Shown here: positions 29,522-36,454 of the stretch, piece after piece
How positions within the stretch are numbered: the first letter of the stretch is position 1
How the letters are laid out: each line of letters begins with the position of its first letter
Assembly (NCBI GenBank): GCA_018302605.1
Contig: JAGVZN010000024.1
Coordinates: 1-40,199, forward strand
DNA from: Candidatus Woesearchaeota archaeon
GTDB lineage: Archaea > Nanobdellota > Nanobdellia > Woesearchaeales > GW2011-AR9
DNA length: 40,199 nucleotides
Direction of reading: 5' to 3'
Program-made: the position numbers and the translations under genes
The notes under the pieces: generated by a model
Told to the model about the DNA's origin: nothing
The model's input: the letters and a program-made list of their open reading frames with translations, nothing else
The model's database searches: none

Positions 29522-31087
29522 TTAAAACCCCAATCTCTTGACGATCACGTCGGCATTAAACTCTTCAAAGTCGTCATAGGTCTGCCCGACGCCTAAGAAC
29601 AGGATCGGCTTCTTGATCGTATAGGAAATAGACAAAGGCGCGCCGCCTTTCTCATCGACGTCGGCTTTGGTCAGGATGACACCGTCCATCTCCACTAGTT
29701 CGTTGAATTTACGCGCCTGTTCAACACAGTCGTTGCCGGTGATGCTCTCACCGACAAAAATCTTCAGGTCCGGCTTGGTCACCCGGAGGATCTTCCCTAA
29801 TTCACCCATCAGGTTCGTGTTCGAATGTAATCTGCCGGCAGTATCGATTAAGACAACATCGAGATTATTCTTTTCGGCATATTTGACAGCATCAAAAGCA
29901 ACAGCAGCAGCATCAGAACCGTAATCATGCTTGATCATCTTCACGTTCAGCTTTTGCGCATGCTCTTCCAATTGCTGGATCGCTGCCGCCCGGAAAGTGT
30001 CGCAGGCCGCGAGGACGACGGAGAGCTTCTGCTTCTGAAGATAGTAAGCTAGTTTGGCGATGGAGGTCGTCTTTCCCGCGCCGTTGATCCCAAAAAAAGC
30101 GATGACAAAAGGCTTCTTTTCTTTCTCTTTAATGCGCTGAAGCAGATCAACTTTCTCGAGGGAGAGGATGTCTTTCAGTGTTCGTTTTAATGTATCTTCG
30201 ATCCGGCCCAGCACATCCCGCGGAAGCGGCTTGTTCACTAACTCTCCTGCCAGATCTTTCTTGATCTTGTTGATCACTTCTACTGAGACATTATTTTCCA
30301 ATAAAACCAGTTCCAATTCCCAGAACAATTCTTCATATTTTTCGGGGGAGATTGTTCTGGTTGTCAGCGTCTGCTTGATCTTGCCGAAAAAACTTTTTTT
30401 CTCTATGGCTTCTTCAGAAACAGCCTCTTTCGCCGCAAATTTCTTCTCCTCTTCGGCGGCATGTTTGCTGCGGACAATAATCGGCTCTGTTTTTACTTCT
30501 TGTGGTGGTTTCTGTTCCTCTCGTTGATGTTCCTTTTGTTTCTGTTCTTTTTTCCGTTCTTCTTCTGGCGTTTCTTCTTTTTCAGCGGCAACCTCTTCTT
30601 TCTTCCGGGAAAATAATCGTCCAAAAAATCCTTTCTTCTCTTCTTTTGCTCTCTCTTTCTCTGCTTCCTTTAACTCTTCATTATCGGCGGTCAGGGGAGC
30701 AAGATGCTCTTCTTCTGATTGTTTCTCCAACACTTTTTCCGGCTCTTCTGCTTCTTCCGGTTCTTCCAACTCCTCCGGCTCTTCAGAAACGATAATTTCC
30801 GGTTCAGATTTTGCTTTTGATTTAGAACTAACTGGTGATTTTGATTTTTTTTTTGTTGTGGACTTTTCTGCCAGCTCTTTCACTGCTGGCTTATTTTCTG
30901 CTGGCTTCTTCTTTTCTGCCGACTTTTTCTCTTTTATTTCCTTCGTCTTTTTAACTTCCCTTTTCTTCTCTTCTCTGGGAATCTCCACTTCGATTGGTTT
31001 TACTTCTGCTACTTCTGCTTCTTCTACTGCTTTACTCGAGAAGACGGATAATGCCCCCTTCAGTTTTTCTTTCAGTTTGCCGAACAT
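29522..31087 (-). CDS. ftsY: Signal recognition particle receptor FtsY
   Basis: 521 residues. The C-terminal NG domain has GINGAGKTTSIAKLA (P-loop), CDTFRAAAIQQLEEHA, LIDTAGRLHSN, LTKADVDEKGGAPLS and ends FLGVGQTYDDFEEFNADVIVKRLGF. It docks SRP-bound ribosomes at the membrane through paired GTPases. The N-terminal 230 or so residues are unusual in length and almost entirely Lys/Glu (EEPEELEEPEEAEEPEK and similar), longer than in typical archaeal FtsY. It starts 2 nt after the prefoldin stop, with GGTGA as ribosome binding site; the prefoldin-FtsY order is common in archaea. Confidence 0.93.
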   Translation of the reverse strand: MFGKLKEKLKGALSVFSSKAVEEAEVAEVKPIEVEIPREEKKREVKKTKEIKEKKSAEKKKPAENKPAVKELAEKSTTKKKSKSPVSSKSKAKSEPEIIVSEEPEELEEPEEAEEPEKVLEKQSEEEHLAPLTADNEELKEAEKERAKEEKKGFFGRLFSRKKEEVAAEKEETPEEERKKEQKQKEHQREEQKPPQEVKTEPIIVRSKHAAEEEKKFAAKEAVSEEAIEKKSFFGKIKQTLTTRTISPEKYEELFWELELVLLENNVSVEVINKIKKDLAGELVNKPLPRDVLGRIEDTLKRTLKDILSLEKVDLLQRIKEKEKKPFVIAFFGINGAGKTTSIAKLAYYLQKQKLSVVLAACDTFRAAAIQQLEEHAQKLNVKMIKHDYGSDAAAVAFDAVKYAEKNNLDVVLIDTAGRLHSNTNLMGELGKILRVTKPDLKIFVGESITGNDCVEQARKFNELVEMDGVILTKADVDEKGGAPLSISYTIKKPILFLGVGQTYDDFEEFNADVIVKRLGF

Positions 31088-31089
31088 GA

Positions 31090-31530
31090 TTATTTCACCG
31101 GTTTCAATTCTTCGGCTTCCGCAATTTCTTGGTATATTGATGAAAGCTGTTCCTGTATCTGCTGCATGATCGCTTCCATTTCGCCGGTTCTTGCTTTGAT
31201 CTCCGTCTGCTGCTTTTCCAGTAGCTGCAAGACATCCGCCAGAGAATGCTCAACTGTCGTATCCGAACCAACGTGGACGATCAATTTTTGATTATCTTTT
31301 AATTCAGCTTTGAAAAAAATACCATCGGCGATCGGTACGAGAACTTCATGAAGCAGCGGTGTCTCACCGAGCTCGACAACCGCATGCTGGGAGATATCTA
31401 ATTCACTTTCCTGCTGGTGCAGGAATTCAACATGCTCATTTATCTTTTCCAGTTGTTGCTGTAACATCTGGAATTGCATGTACTTCTCCTGCCAATTGGT
31501 TTTATCCATCAATGAATTTGTTTCAGCCAT
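31090..31530 (-). CDS. pfdA: Prefoldin subunit alpha
   Basis: 146 residues. The two long coiled-coil arms are visible (QEKYMQFQMLQQQLEKINEHVEFLHQQESEL and VLQLLEKQQTEIKARTGEMEAIMQQIQEQLSSIYQEI) on either side of two beta hairpins (VVELGETPLLHEVLVPIADGIFFKAELKDNQKLIVHVGSDTTVEHS). It forms the alpha2beta4 jellyfish chaperone that delivers unfolded proteins to the thermosome. It is directly upstream of ftsY and probably co-transcribed with the small gene at 31550. Confidence 0.92.
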   Translation of the reverse strand: MAETNSLMDKTNWQEKYMQFQMLQQQLEKINEHVEFLHQQESELDISQHAVVELGETPLLHEVLVPIADGIFFKAELKDNQKLIVHVGSDTTVEHSLADVLQLLEKQQTEIKARTGEMEAIMQQIQEQLSSIYQEIAEAEELKPVK

Positions 31531-31549
31531 CGGTAAAGAAAGGCCGAAC

Positions 31550-31753
31550 CTACAATTTTTTCAACAGCTGTTCCAAGAACTGCTGATAGAGCAGCTCGCT
31601 CTTCAAGAACGGAAGATCGGCCTGATCATCAACGACCTTATTCAAAAAAGGGGAATTGACGATAACCAGTCTTTTCGCATCATTTTTGACATGGGCCAGT
31701 TCTTTCAGCAGCAGTGCTTTGAGGACCACTGTTTCTTCTTTTGTTAATGCCAT
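31550..31753 (-). CDS. Small helical protein upstream of pfdA (67 aa)
   Basis: The ATG at 31753 (MALTKEETVVLKALLLKELAHVKND) is chosen over the ORF-track start at 31873, because TATA-like ATTATAAAAG is centred 25 nt before it. The protein is alpha-helical and charged, with no cysteine. In other archaea a ribosomal protein often precedes pfdA; this sequence does not look like eL20 or eL31. Nineteen nt separate it from pfdA. Confidence 0.6.
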   Translation of the reverse strand: MALTKEETVVLKALLLKELAHVKNDAKRLVIVNSPFLNKVVDDQADLPFLKSELLYQQFLEQLLKKL

Positions 31754-31773
31754 GAAAGAATGGAGATACTGCT

Positions 31774-31783
31774 CTTTTATAAT
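31774..31783 (-). promoter_or_regulatory. TATA box of the 31550-pfdA-ftsY operon
   Basis: ATTATAAAAG on the reverse strand, centred about 25 nt before ATG 31753. It probably drives the small gene, pfdA and ftsY together. Confidence 0.45.
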
Positions 31784-31857
31784 ACTTTTGCTGACATTAT
31801 AGCTTTCTATTAGTAAATCGCAATGATTTCTAAACTTTTTTAGGGTGATTTGCCATT

Positions 31858-32256
31858 CTAGCAAATCTCCCAAATGTTCCTATACAACGTAGCCTGAAGT
31901 CCAAGCTCTTCCGCTAAGCCTTCGATGTCTTTCTCAGGCATCTTTTCCGAAGCATAAATATTAATCGAACGATCCATTCTTGTTACGGGATGGTCAAAAT
32001 CCTGATGCCAGGGGAAAAGAACCGCCACGCGAGCACCACGACGATTGAAATACAGCCGTCCGAACCACGTGTAGTCATCTTCTGTCGTTCCATGTATTGC
32101 GTGGGAAACATAACCGTTGACACCTTTCCCGATCTGTTCAAGATCGTGATTACATAAAGAAAGACGATTAATCACTTCATTCAGATGCTGAACAACATCT
32201 AACCCGTACTGGTGGGTAAATCCTTCAAGTTTTACTATTGTCATTTCGTAGGTCAT
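31858..32256 (-). CDS. Hypothetical protein downstream of taw1
   Basis: 132 residues. The predicted fold is alpha/beta with YTWFGRLYFNRRGARVAVLFPWHQDF as the most distinctive stretch; no family is recognised. A strong GGAGG lies 8 nt before ATG 32256, so the longer start is supported over the internal ATG at 32244. It follows taw1 by 45 nt on the same strand and is probably in the same transcript. Confidence 0.7.
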   Translation of the reverse strand: MTYEMTIVKLEGFTHQYGLDVVQHLNEVINRLSLCNHDLEQIGKGVNGYVSHAIHGTTEDDYTWFGRLYFNRRGARVAVLFPWHQDFDHPVTRMDRSINIYASEKMPEKDIEGLAEELGLQATLYRNIWEIC

Positions 32257-32301
32257 GTGTAATTCCTCCAGACAAGAAATCCCTCCTGAGAATTCCTGTG
32301 T

Positions 32302-33456
32302 TTATTTCTCATAAAATTCCAATTCCTGCGTTTTTTCATCGACAAATGCATACGCTTCTGGATGCTCCTGTAAAAATTTGGTCTTGACATGCTCGGGCAT
32401 GTTGTCAATCGTCCCTTTGCCGCTTAAGCCGACCTGTGGTGTTTTTTTGCAATAGTCATCAGTAGTAAACTCTTGTCCGGAATTGACTAACTGGTCATAT
32501 TTTGGAAAATCAATCCACGTCTGCCAGACTCCATCTTTCTTGTATTTTTTCTTCGCAAACATCACGACACGCGAAGGAATATGTTCAGAAACAATCTCGT
32601 ATTCCGGCAGATACTTGACCAGCGCTTTGGAAAAGACAACGATTTCTTCATGCAAAGGCATATTTCCTTTGGTCAGGCGCTGTGTCGAGGGACCGACGTG
32701 CATGTACGCCTTGACTTCGATGAAATCCGGACTGCCTTTCTGGATCATCTCAGCATATTGCTGGTGTGAGGTATCGTTGATCTTTTTGATGATCGTCAGG
32801 CGAATGCATGTCCGCTGTTTTTTCTGCGCCAAATATTCCAGGCTCTGATTTAATCTCTCCCAATAATCGGGGAAGAGTGGGACATCGACTTCTTTCAATA
32901 ATTCTTTTTCCGGCGCATCCAGACTGATGTATAATTGCGTGACAGGCTGAAGATCTCTGATCTGTTCAGGATACTGGGCATTGGTCACAAGAAATGTAGA
33001 GACGCCGTTCTGATTAAATAAGTCCAGCAATTCATTGATCCGCGGATAGATGATCGGCTCGCCAGTAAGAGAAAGGGCGACGTGCTTCACTTCTTTGGAT
33101 CTGGCAAACGCCGCTTTGTTGGCTTTGGCCGAACCGCCGAAGCCGACGAGTAGTCCATGATGCGCTTTCACGCTTTCATCAAAGATCATCTGCGGATCAT
33201 CAACAGCCCATTTCCATTCTTTGGACACTGGCGCTTTATATCCCCGCCAGCAGAACGTACAGCGGTTGGCGCAGCTGATTGACGTGGTCATCTGCATACA
33301 CTGATTGCTCATGATCCCGTAGAACTTGAGCTTGTAGCACCCGCCTTCCCCGTTGATCATGTTTTTCGTCCAGCCGCAGGTCTTGACGGCAGAATGTTTC
33401 CCGACGATACGGTATTGCTGTTTTTCCAGTTCAGCTTTGGCGGCAGGGGTGAGCAT
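32302..33456 (-). CDS. taw1: tRNA 4-demethylwyosine synthase Taw1 (radical SAM)
   Basis: 384 residues, normal for archaeal TYW1. It builds the tricyclic 4-demethylwyosine on m1G37 of tRNA-Phe using pyruvate. KLKFYGIMSNQCMQMTTSISCANRCTFCWRG holds both clusters' ligands: the radical SAM CxxxCxxC and an upstream cysteine (with KTCGW near residue 27) for the second Fe-S cluster. SLTGEPIIYPRINELLDLF, FLVTNAQYPEQI, LYISLDAPEKEL and FIEVKAYMHVG are family-specific. Taw1 occurs in archaea and eukaryotes, supporting the lineage. Leaderless TATA at 33475-33486. Confidence 0.94.
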   Translation of the reverse strand: MLTPAAKAELEKQQYRIVGKHSAVKTCGWTKNMINGEGGCYKLKFYGIMSNQCMQMTTSISCANRCTFCWRGYKAPVSKEWKWAVDDPQMIFDESVKAHHGLLVGFGGSAKANKAAFARSKEVKHVALSLTGEPIIYPRINELLDLFNQNGVSTFLVTNAQYPEQIRDLQPVTQLYISLDAPEKELLKEVDVPLFPDYWERLNQSLEYLAQKKQRTCIRLTIIKKINDTSHQQYAEMIQKGSPDFIEVKAYMHVGPSTQRLTKGNMPLHEEIVVFSKALVKYLPEYEIVSEHIPSRVVMFAKKKYKKDGVWQTWIDFPKYDQLVNSGQEFTTDDYCKKTPQVGLSGKGTIDNMPEHVKTKFLQEHPEAYAFVDEKTQELEFYEK

Positions 33457-33474
33457 GCGCTGTGAAGAAGGGAG

Positions 33475-33486
33475 TTATTTAAAAAT
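33475..33486 (-). promoter_or_regulatory. TATA box of taw1
   Basis: ATTTTTAAATAA on the reverse strand, centred 25 nt before ATG 33456. Confidence 0.5.
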
Positions 33487-33499
33487 TGTTTGGTGAGTT

Positions 33500-33655
33500 G
33501 TATTTGTTTAGCTTTTCTGGCTGGCCGTGTATCCAAGCGGAAATTTGCAAAGATATTTTCTGCTTCTCGCTGTGAACCAGAAGATTTCCGCACCTAGCTA
33601 GGAACAAAGTCTCTTCGGATACACCGCTTGGCCCAGCCGCCAGCTAAACAAATAC
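33500..33655. repeat. MITE-like palindromic repeat, family B, copy 2
   Basis: 156 bp with the same 14-bp ends as copy 1 (GTATTTGTTTAGCT / AGCTAAACAAATAC). The inner stem GTGTATCC/GGATACAC replaces GTGCATCC/GGATGCAC of copy 1, and GGCTGG replaces GGCAGG with the matching change opposite. It lies between the taw1 promoter and the 3' end of the next gene (stop 34 nt away). Confidence 0.82.
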
Positions 33656-33689
33656 GGTGGGTTTTCTGAGACAATGAGGAATGAGAGCA

Positions 33690-34460
33690 TTAAGCTTGAG
33701 ACATATCAAAGCCAAGTGCTACGTTCATCGAACCATGCCGAACATTTTTATCTCTGATTTTTTTCCGCCAGGAATGATTCCAAAAAACATCGTCCAGGTA
33801 GCTTTCAGAATCTGCACGATTAATCCCCCCTATACTCCCCAGAACCAGTGACTGGTCGTAGGTGATTATTTGTCTGGAACAGAGAGGAATTGTATTACCG
33901 ACAAGTTCTCCGGAAAAACCGTAGCCGCAGTTTCTCAGATCAAAGAGGTAACAATCTCTTTCATATCCTATTTCATTTCCAAACGGCCTCGGTTTGACAA
34001 GTTCACCACGTTGGAGAGCGGTATTGACATATTCTTTAATGCCACCGTCAGTGAGAAGAGTATGGTCTGCATCCACGCCGCGCGATTCTAACACTTTACC
34101 AGTCCAAGTACGACCGCTGGTGTATTCCCGGTAAGGCCGGACGAGGTCGGCAAGCTCTTTGGTACAGTTAAAAAAAGCATTGCTGGTTTGACCAAGAAGA
34201 TGAAATCGGCGATCAGAAATCCAACCATCCATCGGTCGAGCAAAATCAAAAGCACGATTTAAAATTAATCCACCGACTTTATAAAACGTCCCTTTATGTT
34301 CTTTCAAGATTAGCGGGTTGCTATCCCCACAATAAAGAGGAGATTCTCTGGGCATCGGAACTATGATTACACCAAACCGCTCCATGTATTGAAATATTCT
34401 CTCGGCCGTATTCTGGGGAGCAGCGGTCTCTTCAGTGGGAGTTGGATCGTGTTTCTTCAT
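33690..34460 (-). CDS. Hypothetical protein (256 aa)
   Basis: No recognised family. The N-terminus is polar (MKKHDPTPTEETAAPQNTAE), followed by a globular part with IIVPMPRESPLYCGDSNPLILKEHKGTFYKVGGLILNRAFDFARPMDGW and SLVLGSIGGINRADSESYLDDVFWNHSWRKK. There is no signal peptide or membrane segment. It follows the 94-aa gene by 19 nt on the same strand, so the two are probably one transcript. Confidence 0.65.
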   Translation of the reverse strand: MKKHDPTPTEETAAPQNTAERIFQYMERFGVIIVPMPRESPLYCGDSNPLILKEHKGTFYKVGGLILNRAFDFARPMDGWISDRRFHLLGQTSNAFFNCTKELADLVRPYREYTSGRTWTGKVLESRGVDADHTLLTDGGIKEYVNTALQRGELVKPRPFGNEIGYERDCYLFDLRNCGYGFSGELVGNTIPLCSRQIITYDQSLVLGSIGGINRADSESYLDDVFWNHSWRKKIRDKNVRHGSMNVALGFDMSQA

Positions 34461-34479
34461 TGTATCAGTTTTTGATTGT

Positions 34480-34764
34480 TTACTCGTCTTTCGTCTTCTG
34501 ATGATCTAAAAAATATTCACGAACGAGAGTATCGACGCTAACGCGTCGAAAGGGGTCACCGCTGTCACTGTTTACGGTTAATTGATCATGCCTCGTTTTG
34601 ACAACATATACCCCACAAGGAGGAAGACCATTTTGTACTTGTGCTTTCGATGTTTCAATGTAAAGCTCATGTCCAACCGGCAAATCTAATAATACATCAT
34701 CGTAGACTAGGGCATTATAACAATCAGCATATAACCAAGTTTCAGTTTTTAATCTATCTGTCAT
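34480..34764 (-). CDS. Hypothetical small protein (94 aa)
   Basis: No recognised family; mixed alpha/beta with WLYADCYNALVYDDVLLDLPVGHELYI and CGVYVVKTRHDQLTVNSDSGDPFRRVSVDTLVREYF. Start supported by GGAG 8 nt upstream and by TATA box GATTTATAAATAA at 34811-34823. First gene of a probable two-gene operon with 33690. Confidence 0.65.
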   Translation of the reverse strand: MTDRLKTETWLYADCYNALVYDDVLLDLPVGHELYIETSKAQVQNGLPPCGVYVVKTRHDQLTVNSDSGDPFRRVSVDTLVREYFLDHQKTKDE

Positions 34765-34810
34765 TTTGAGTCTCCGTCGTTAAACTTTGTTATCACTTCA
34801 GAATAGTGTT

Positions 34811-34823
34811 TTATTTATAAATC
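34811..34823 (-). promoter_or_regulatory. TATA box of the 34764/34460 gene pair
   Basis: GATTTATAAATAA on the reverse strand, 47-59 nt before ATG 34764. It leaves a leader of about 25 nt with a GGAG site. Confidence 0.5.
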
Positions 34824-34891
34824 TTTTGGTAGAAGTGACCTTGAACCGTCATTTCTGAAAAGGAAACAATCCATTCTTGTTCCCAACCCCC

Positions 34892-35572
34892 TCATCCCGG
34901 AACGATCATTGGAAGAGCTGTCTTTCCATCATAGACACCGATTCGGCAGCCATTATTTTGGGGATCATGGGTAAACGTCAGCGGCAAGAGCAGGACTTCG
35001 TTCTCACCTACAAAACGATGGTAGTGTGCGGCAATCCCCTCCGTTCCGGGTAGCCTCGTCTCAACGGCGACATACGAGCGTAAACGAAGAGAAGAGAGAC
35101 ACTGAAAAAGTCTTTCTCGCAGGTAGGCAGCAGCACTACCGCCCAATACTGGACTCCAGCGACATTCAGAGAGTTCTTGGTCTACTTTTTTCGGATCAAA
35201 AACATGGAGTGTTTCCCAAACTCTTTCCCGAAGCAGACGCGCCGGTAATTCTCGTACACGAGGAGCATCGATTAGATTTGCCTGTGGGCCAGTAAAAACA
35301 TGTTCGTTATCCGTGGGAGAAAGATCAACCGCATCTTTTCCCGAAAGAAGAGCAACATTCAGCCAAACGGGAAGCTCGGGATGAGTATAACCACGCAGAT
35401 GATAGACGGCAAAATCTCCGGTCGCATACGTTTTTCCTTGCATCGCCTCTTCCATCTGTGGAGACCGGACGAGATCCGTGACAAGATCTTCGATAGATAA
35501 AATGCCAGCATGCTCCCGGGCGAGATCTAAAAGATTCTGTCCGGGTTGGATTAAGATCTCTTTATGTTTCAT
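34892..35572 (-). CDS. Hypothetical protein (226 aa)
   Basis: Starting at ATG 35572 (MKHKEILIQPGQNLLDLAREHAG), because TATA box CTTATAAAAG is centred 27 nt before it; the ORF-track start at 35629 lies upstream of that box. It is a soluble mixed-fold protein; stretches such as GDFAVYHLRGYTHPELPVWLNVALLSG and GIAAHYHRFVGENEVLLLPLTFTHDP look enzyme- or barrel-like, but I recognise no family. Leaderless expression is inferred. Confidence 0.65.
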   Translation of the reverse strand: MKHKEILIQPGQNLLDLAREHAGILSIEDLVTDLVRSPQMEEAMQGKTYATGDFAVYHLRGYTHPELPVWLNVALLSGKDAVDLSPTDNEHVFTGPQANLIDAPRVRELPARLLRERVWETLHVFDPKKVDQELSECRWSPVLGGSAAAYLRERLFQCLSSLRLRSYVAVETRLPGTEGIAAHYHRFVGENEVLLLPLTFTHDPQNNGCRIGVYDGKTALPMIVPG

Positions 35573-35594
35573 GATAGGATACAAAAAGAGAAAT

Positions 35595-35604
35595 CTTTTA
35601 TAAG
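35595..35604 (-). promoter_or_regulatory. TATA box of the 34892-35572 gene
   Basis: CTTATAAAAG on the reverse strand, centred 27 nt before ATG 35572. It decides the start codon. Confidence 0.5.
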
Positions 35605-35655
35605 CTTTGTGGTTTTTAACCCCTGCCAAGGAAGAACAAATTTGGTGTTTTTTTC

Positions 35656-36426
35656 CTACTTTCCAAAGCGTTTAATTATGTCGCGCAGATCGATTTTGTT
35701 CTCCCGGATCAAAGTCAATGAATTATACGGGCAGAGGAATATGCCGCCAGGCGGAGGGATATACTTTTCTCTATTTCCAAAGAGGACGCTAACCGGTAGT
35801 TCGGCAGAATCGTCTATCTTCTGAACAATGCCCCGCGTGCCAAGCGGAAGATAGTGTGCATAGGTAAATGTTACTTCTGTCGGTTCAACCAGACTCCCCG
35901 GTTCGGCAGCTGCCAACAGTTCAACCTTCCGCGTAATTTTTTTCCGTGAAAGACGATCTTTGGAAAGAAGAAGTGCCAGGCCAGAACCATCATGCTGTCG
36001 TTCAACATCATGGGGAATTTCCGGGCATTGTTCCCAAAGGATAGTCAGCGGTGTCTGGTTCTGAAGATCAACATCAGTAATTATTCCCCGCATTCCCGGC
36101 CGGAGATATGTTGCATACTTGACAACCGGCCGTGGGCCAGAAAAATCCACAAAATCGCAGCGTTGAAGATATCTGCGCACTGCATCCTCGCCACTGACTG
36201 CAAATTCCCTCTGAAGATATGTTTCCCGCAAGAAAGAGCCGAGATCACCGCTGGTAAGTTCGCGCCGCTCGGGCGGGACGTTGTAATCAAAGAGAGGATC
36301 GTGTGTAGCCAGATAAGCAAGCAGCCGACGTAAAGTCTGATCAGAGAAATCTGAAGGGAACAAGGGGATTACTTTTCTATTTCCACCAAAGATCAATCTT
36401 AACTCCGGTTTTTTGTCATCGCTCAT
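35656..36426 (-). CDS. Hypothetical protein with an internal repeat, downstream of ileS
   Basis: 256 residues. Two similar segments stand out: KYATYLRPGMRGIITDVDLQNQTPLTILWE and TYAHYLPLGTRGIVQKIDDSAELPVSVLFG, about 85 residues apart. The N-terminal LRLIFGGNRKVIPLFP echoes the VLFGNREKYIPP that follows the second copy. The pattern suggests two or three small beta-barrel (SH3/KOW-like) units. Function unknown. It begins 28 nt after ileS stops, on the same strand, so it is probably co-transcribed with it. Confidence 0.68.
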   Translation of the reverse strand: MSDDKKPELRLIFGGNRKVIPLFPSDFSDQTLRRLLAYLATHDPLFDYNVPPERRELTSGDLGSFLRETYLQREFAVSGEDAVRRYLQRCDFVDFSGPRPVVKYATYLRPGMRGIITDVDLQNQTPLTILWEQCPEIPHDVERQHDGSGLALLLSKDRLSRKKITRKVELLAAAEPGSLVEPTEVTFTYAHYLPLGTRGIVQKIDDSAELPVSVLFGNREKYIPPPGGIFLCPYNSLTLIRENKIDLRDIIKRFGK

Positions 36427-36454
36427 TTTTCAAAATGCGGCACAATCCCAAAAG

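Noticed and set aside
30502-30795. 97-aa Leu/Ser/Val-rich forward ORF
   Set aside because: It is antisense to the Lys/Glu repeat region of ftsY; low-complexity shadow.
31858-31873. Start of the pfdA-upstream gene at 31873
   Set aside because: It would overlap the 31858-32256 gene and lies upstream of the TATA box that suits ATG 31753.
22804-33655. CRISPR-type repeats
   Set aside because: The repeated sequences are long, dispersed, palindromic and without regular spacers; no array is present.
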